This document shows, piece by piece, positions 5,918 through 8,818 of a stretch of 8,818 nt of DNA. The number at the start of each line of letters is the position of its first letter. The stretch's first letter is position 1. The position numbers and the translations under genes were made by a program. This DNA is from Chryseobacterium gleum (GTDB lineage Bacteria; Bacteroidota; Bacteroidia; Flavobacteriales_D; Sanyastnellaceae). The DNA is taken from positions 1 through 8,818 of the forward strand of contig CAMCYM010000056.1 of NCBI GenBank assembly GCA_945883885.1, in the 5' to 3' direction. The notes under the pieces were generated by a model, which did no database searches, had not been told where the DNA came from, and saw only the letters and a program-made list of their open reading frames with translations.

Positions 5918-7546
5918 ATGCAGTTGAAAGACCGGATGTGGGCGCCTGCGGCAGCGGCCCGACCCCTCGCCCTCGCACTCCTTCTTCTCCTCGCCCACGC
6001 CAGCCGTGCGCAGCAAATGGAGGCGCGGGAGACGACCCAAAAGTTCACCACCCTCCTCAACACAATCAACCAGCTCTATGTCGACAGCGTGGACATGCCG
6101 GACCTCGTGGAAGCGGCCATCGTCGCAATGCTCGAGGAGATGGACCCGCACTCGGTCTACATCCCCGCCGAAGAACTGAAGGAAGCCGACGAGCCGCTCA
6201 ACGGCAACTTCGAAGGCATCGGCGTGCAGTTCAACATCTTCAAGGACACCATCATGGTGGTCAACCCCATCCCCGGCGGGCCGTCCGAGCGGCTGGGCAT
6301 CATGGCGGGCGACCGCATCGTCACGGTCGACGGCGAGAACGTTGCCGGCGTCGGCATCACGAACGACGACGTGATGAAGAAGCTCAAGGGTCCGAAGGGC
6401 ACCCGCGTCGTGGTGGGCATCCTGCGCGACGGCGAATCGGACCTGCTCGAGTTCGAAATCATCCGCGACGTCATCCCCATTTTCTCGGTGGATGCGGCCT
6501 TCATGGTCGCGCCGAAGGTGGGATACGTCAAGGTGAACCGTTTCGCAAAAACCACGATGGGCGAACTCCACGCCGCCCTCGACACGCTGCGGCTCCTGGG
6601 CATGAAGGACCTGATCCTCGACCTCCAAGGCAACGGCGGCGGCATGCTGCGCACCGCGACGGAAATGGCGGACGAGTTTCTGGCCGGCGACAAGCTCCTC
6701 GTCTACACGGAAGGGCGCGCCTTCCCGCGCGAGGACACCTACGGATCGGTGGCGGGCAGCTTCGAGAAAGGCCGCCTAGTTGTCCTCATCGACCAGGGCT
6801 CTGCATCGGCTTCAGAAATCGTGGCCGGCGCCATCCAAGACTGGGACCGCGGCCTGATCCTCGGGCGCCGCAGCTTCGGAAAAGGCCTCGTCCAGCGCCC
6901 CATCAACTTGCCCGACGGTTCTGCGGTGCGCCTGACGGTGCAGAAGTACTTCACCCCTTCCGGCCGCTGCATCCAAAAGCCCTACGACGAGGGCGTCCAG
7001 GCCTACCGCGAAGAGCGGCTCCGCCGCTTCGAAACGGGCGAACTCCTCACCCTCGACAGCCTCCACCTGCCCGGCGACTCCCTCACCTACTACACGCTCG
7101 TCAAGAAGCGCAAGGTCTACGGCGCTGGCGGCATCATCCCGGACATTTTCGTGCCGCTGGACACCACCGGCAACTCGGAGTACTTCAGCCGGATTCTGCG
7201 CAAGGGCCTCGACAACCGGTGGGCGATCATCTACGTGGACAGCCTGCGCGCTTCGCTCGAAGCACGGTACCCGACGGAAGATGCCTTTGTGGAATCCTTC
7301 AAGCTCTCTACCCAGGACATCATGAACTTCCAGGCCTTTGCGGCTGCCGATGAGGTGGAGTTCGTCGAGGCGGACTGGAACGTGAGCGGCGATGAAATCG
7401 AACTCCGCCTCAAGGCCATGATCGGGCGCAATTTGCATGCCCAAAGCACGTTCTACCGGGTGATCGCGGGCCTCAACGAAACGCTGACCCGGGCCATCGA
7501 AGTCCTGCAAGACGGGACGTATGAGAAGTCCGGACTGGCGAAATGA
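5918..7546 (+). CDS. S41 family C-terminal processing peptidase with PDZ domain
   Basis: From ATG 5918 the product is 542 aa. An N-terminal signal sequence (hydrophobic LALALLLLLAHASRA, cleavage before QQ, about residue 31) sends it to the periplasm. It may remain lipid-free or be processed. A helical segment (38-95, with MDPHSVYIP) precedes a PDZ domain (about 97-183, carboxylate-loop-like GIGVQF). The S41 catalytic core follows, with LQGNGGG and then GSASASEIVAGA. Ser297 and Lys322 (in SFGKG) are 25 residues apart, as expected for the Ser/Lys dyad. A C-terminal all-helical domain (about 430-542) is usual in Bacteroidota homologues. CtpA/Prc-type enzymes trim or degrade envelope proteins from their C-termini. 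GTG 5897 and ATG 5939 are alternative starts. 5939 still keeps a full signal peptide, and 5897 lies upstream of the likely promoter element and is unlikely. Confidence 0.93.
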   Translation: MQLKDRMWAPAAAARPLALALLLLLAHASRAQQMEARETTQKFTTLLNTINQLYVDSVDMPDLVEAAIVAMLEEMDPHSVYIPAEELKEADEPLNGNFEGIGVQFNIFKDTIMVVNPIPGGPSERLGIMAGDRIVTVDGENVAGVGITNDDVMKKLKGPKGTRVVVGILRDGESDLLEFEIIRDVIPIFSVDAAFMVAPKVGYVKVNRFAKTTMGELHAALDTLRLLGMKDLILDLQGNGGGMLRTATEMADEFLAGDKLLVYTEGRAFPREDTYGSVAGSFEKGRLVVLIDQGSASASEIVAGAIQDWDRGLILGRRSFGKGLVQRPINLPDGSAVRLTVQKYFTPSGRCIQKPYDEGVQAYREERLRRFETGELLTLDSLHLPGDSLTYYTLVKKRKVYGAGGIIPDIFVPLDTTGNSEYFSRILRKGLDNRWAIIYVDSLRASLEARYPTEDAFVESFKLSTQDIMNFQAFAAADEVEFVEADWNVSGDEIELRLKAMIGRNLHAQSTFYRVIAGLNETLTRAIEVLQDGTYEKSGLAK

Positions 7547-7563
7547 GCCCACAGAAATCCCGT

Positions 7564-7571
7564 TACCTTTG
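7564..7571 (+). promoter_or_regulatory. Bacteroidota-type promoter motif TACCTTTG upstream of the DUF1573 gene
   Basis: This is the same TACCTTTG octamer as upstream of the S41 gene. It lies in the 46-nt gap after the S41 stop and ends 21 nt before ATG 7593, leaving room for a short leader. A clear -33 TTTG element is not seen in 7535-7548. The motif suggests the DUF1573 gene has its own promoter rather than depending on read-through. Confidence 0.6.
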
Positions 7572-7592
7572 TATTCCTTCAACTTTCACACC

Positions 7593-8111
7593 ATGACCCT
7601 CCGTTTTCTTCCTTGGGCCGCCGTGTTGGCCGTTACCCTCGCTGCATGCAGCGACGCCGCTGAATCCACCACCGACGCAGCCGCTGCTGCGGACACCGCT
7701 GCCACCGCCGCCGCTGCGCCTGCTGCAGGCGAAGCCATGGACCCGGCCCGCGACGCCGCTGAGGCCCCCAAGGGCCCGCTGACCACGATGACCTTCGCTT
7801 CGTACGAGCACGACTTCGGCACGATCAAAGAAGGGGAAACGGTGACCCACGTCTTCACCTTCACGAACACGGGCTCCGAGCCCCTGATCATCCAGCAGTG
7901 CAAAGGCTCGTGCGGCTGCACGGTGCCCCAGTGCCCCACACAGCCGATTCCTCCGGGCGGCAAGGGCTCCATCGAGGTGAAGTTCAATTCTGCGGGCAAG
8001 AAGAATGCCCAAACAAAGCAAGTCACCATCGACGCGAACACCGACCCGTTCCAGACGAAGCTGACCATCAAAGCGAACGTCCTTCCGGCCGACGGCGCTG
8101 CCGCCAAGTAA
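7593..8111 (+). CDS. DUF1573 domain lipoprotein
   Basis: From ATG 7593 the product is 172 aa. An upstream in-frame ATG (7521) lies inside the preceding gene and before the promoter motif, so it is not used here. The N-terminus MTLRFLPW, followed by a hydrophobic stretch and lipobox L-A-A-C with Cys19, predicts a lipid-anchored exported protein. Residues 20-60 form an Ala/Thr/Asp-rich low-complexity spacer. Residues 67-163 carry the DUF1573 domain. Its recognisable parts are F..YEHDFGTIKEGETVTHVFTFTNTGSEPL, the Cys-rich loop CKGSCGCTVPQCP, IPPGGKGSIEVKFNSAGK and a closing beta strand. The fold is Ig-like (ASH/MSP-related). No enzymatic role is known to me. It probably displays the domain in the periplasm or at the cell surface. 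It is followed 13 nt later by the beta-barrel gene. Confidence 0.92.
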   Translation: MTLRFLPWAAVLAVTLAACSDAAESTTDAAAAADTAATAAAAPAAGEAMDPARDAAEAPKGPLTTMTFASYEHDFGTIKEGETVTHVFTFTNTGSEPLIIQQCKGSCGCTVPQCPTQPIPPGGKGSIEVKFNSAGKKNAQTKQVTIDANTDPFQTKLTIKANVLPADGAAAK

Positions 8112-8124
8112 TCCCGACACGCTT

Positions 8125-8718
8125 ATGCTGACCCCTCAGCACCTCTACAGCGGCCGCGCCCTCCGCAAGGCCGCTCCCCTGCGCGCGTCCCTGCACCGCA
8201 CCCGCCTCCCTTTCGCTCGGTTTGCTCCGGCAAGCCGGTCGTTCCTGCTCGCAGCCCTGTGCGCCGTCTGCGCCCTCACCGCAACCTTCACCCCCACCTC
8301 CGCTGCTGCCCAACCGGATGCCCTCAAAGGCCTCCACACGGGCTTGCGTCTCGGTCCCGCCACCGGCCTGACCGTGCGCAAATCCGTCGGCACCGACGGC
8401 GAATGGCTTGAAGCGATTGCGACGGTGCGCGCTGAAGCACTCACGCTCACAGGGCTTTACGAGTTCCACCGCTACAACAGCTTCAACTTCCAAGGCCTCT
8501 CTTGGTTCTACGGCGGCGGCGGCCACGCTACGCTCTTCCCAGTCGGCGACGAGGACGGCCCGATTGCCATCGGCCTCGACGGCATCGTCGGCCTCGAATA
8601 CGTCATCCCGGACGTCCCGCTCTCCGTCAGCCTCGACTGGAAACCCGCCTTCAACATCCTCGGCCCCGTCGGGCTCGTCGGCGACGAAGGCGCCCTGAGC
8701 GTCCGCTACCACTTCTGA
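8125..8718 (+). CDS. Small outer-membrane beta-barrel-like protein
   Basis: This 197-aa exported protein has a hydrophobic signal segment SFLLAALCAVCALTATFTP (39-57) and probable cleavage at SAAAQ-P (about 63). The mature part has alternating amphipathic strands (GLRLGPATGLTVRKSV, ALTLTGLYEFHRY, GLSWFYGGGGHATLFP, PIAIGLDGIVGLEYVI, LSVSLDWKPAFNILG) and ends in the aromatic residue of LSVRYHF, as is typical of outer-membrane barrels. I recall the LYEFH ... LDGIVGLEY ... LSLDWKPAFN pattern from a conserved Bacteroidota family of about 170-200 aa with no assigned function. The region before the signal is unusually long (38 residues, Arg/Pro-rich). The true start could be a non-ATG codon nearer the hydrophobic stretch, but no better start codon stands out. 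It is probably co-transcribed with the DUF1573 gene. A hairpin repeat begins 2 nt after its stop. Confidence 0.8.
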   Translation: MLTPQHLYSGRALRKAAPLRASLHRTRLPFARFAPASRSFLLAALCAVCALTATFTPTSAAAQPDALKGLHTGLRLGPATGLTVRKSVGTDGEWLEAIATVRAEALTLTGLYEFHRYNSFNFQGLSWFYGGGGHATLFPVGDEDGPIAIGLDGIVGLEYVIPDVPLSVSLDWKPAFNILGPVGLVGDEGALSVRYHF

Positions 8719-8720
8719 AG

Positions 8721-8818
8721 CGAGGCTGCGCCTCGAGGGACGAGCGCGGCAGAGCCGCGCGGGTTGAGGACGGGCGACGCTGCGCGTTGCGGGTTGGGAT
8801 TGGGGTTGGGGACGGGCG
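8721..8818 (+). repeat. Hairpin-array repeat, block 4 (sense = +), runs off the window
   Basis: Begins 2 nt after the stop of the beta-barrel gene and continues past the window end. Hairpins are A, CGAGGC-TGC-GCCTCG (8721-8735), B, GCGCGGC-AGA-GCCGCGC (8744-8760), and C, GCGACGC-TGC-GCGTTGC (8774-8790). The A-B linker AGGGACGA is identical to that in block 1 (3517-3524). The B-C linker is GGGTTGAGGACGG, against GGGACGAGGGACGG in block 1. After C comes a G-tract-rich stretch (see the G-quadruplex entry). No T tract follows the stems. Confidence 0.85.
8791..8816 (+). other. Canonical G-quadruplex motif inside the repeat
   Basis: Five runs of three or four G lie at 8791-8793, 8796-8798, 8802-8805, 8808-8811 and 8814-8816. 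They are separated by loops TT, ATT, TT and AC. This satisfies the usual G3+N1-7 pattern with one run to spare. It is on the gene-sense strand, so it would be present in the 3' end of any read-through mRNA. Whether it folds is not shown by sequence. Confidence 0.7.

Noticed and set aside
5833..6069. N-terminal extension of the minus-strand protease to 6069
   Set aside because: It would overlap the start of the divergent S41 gene and place 79 Arg/Ala-rich residues before a clear signal peptide.
3961..7353. A very long open frame of 1130 codons on the plus strand
   Set aside because: It runs antisense to the clear protease gene and then out of frame through the S41 gene. Its translation is low-complexity Arg/Gly/Ala/Pro, typical of shadow frames in GC-rich DNA.
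7521..7592. Earlier start for the DUF1573 gene at ATG 7521
   Set aside because: It lies within the S41 gene and upstream of the TACCTTTG promoter motif, and it would bury the lipoprotein signal peptide. ATG 7593 gives a standard lipobox layout.

Overview
The window (about 65-70% GC by eye) looks like the chromosome of a GC-rich member of the Bacteroidota, most likely a flavobacteria-like lineage. The evidence is a secreted protease with a C-terminal type IX secretion (T9SS) sorting domain, a MutS2-type protein without an Smr domain, a DUF1573 lipoprotein, two TACCTTTG octamers matching the Bacteroidota promoter consensus TAnnTTTG, and few Shine-Dalgarno sequences. A species cannot be named from the sequence alone.

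Layout. 1-3499 is a tight plus-strand cluster: the 3' end of a pRiA4b ORF-3-like gene, miaA (tRNA dimethylallyltransferase, overlapping it by 23 nt), and 15 nt later a mutS2-like ATPase gene. 3500-4071 is a convergent intergenic region filled with GC-rich hairpin repeats. Inside it, bounded by a perfect 12-bp inverted repeat, lies the 3' part of a four-helix-bundle (23S rRNA intervening-sequence/S23 family) gene without a start. 4072-5832 (minus) encodes a secreted lysyl-endopeptidase-like serine protease with a T9SS tail. 5833-5917 is a short divergent spacer with a promoter motif. 5918-7546 (plus) encodes an S41 C-terminal processing protease with a PDZ domain. 7593-8111 encodes a DUF1573 lipoprotein with its own promoter motif, followed 13 nt later by a small outer-membrane beta-barrel-like protein (8125-8718). 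8719-8818 is another copy of the hairpin repeat.

How the genes relate. The first three look co-transcribed and serve tRNA modification and nucleic-acid maintenance. The last four encode cell-envelope or exported proteins. Everything annotated as a gene is an ordinary family for this phylum except the four-helix-bundle remnant.

The unusual content is the repeat family. It is built from 6-7-bp stem, 3-nt loop hairpins of three kinds (A, B, C) joined by G-rich linkers made of GGGACGA/GGTTGAGG-like units. The three blocks that abut a gene begin within 1-3 nt of its stop codon and point the same way relative to that gene. Both non-Watson-Crick positions found in the stems are G.U wobbles when read in the gene-sense RNA. 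One copy carries a canonical G-quadruplex motif. This family, and its link to the four-helix-bundle remnant, is the best candidate in the window for something undescribed.
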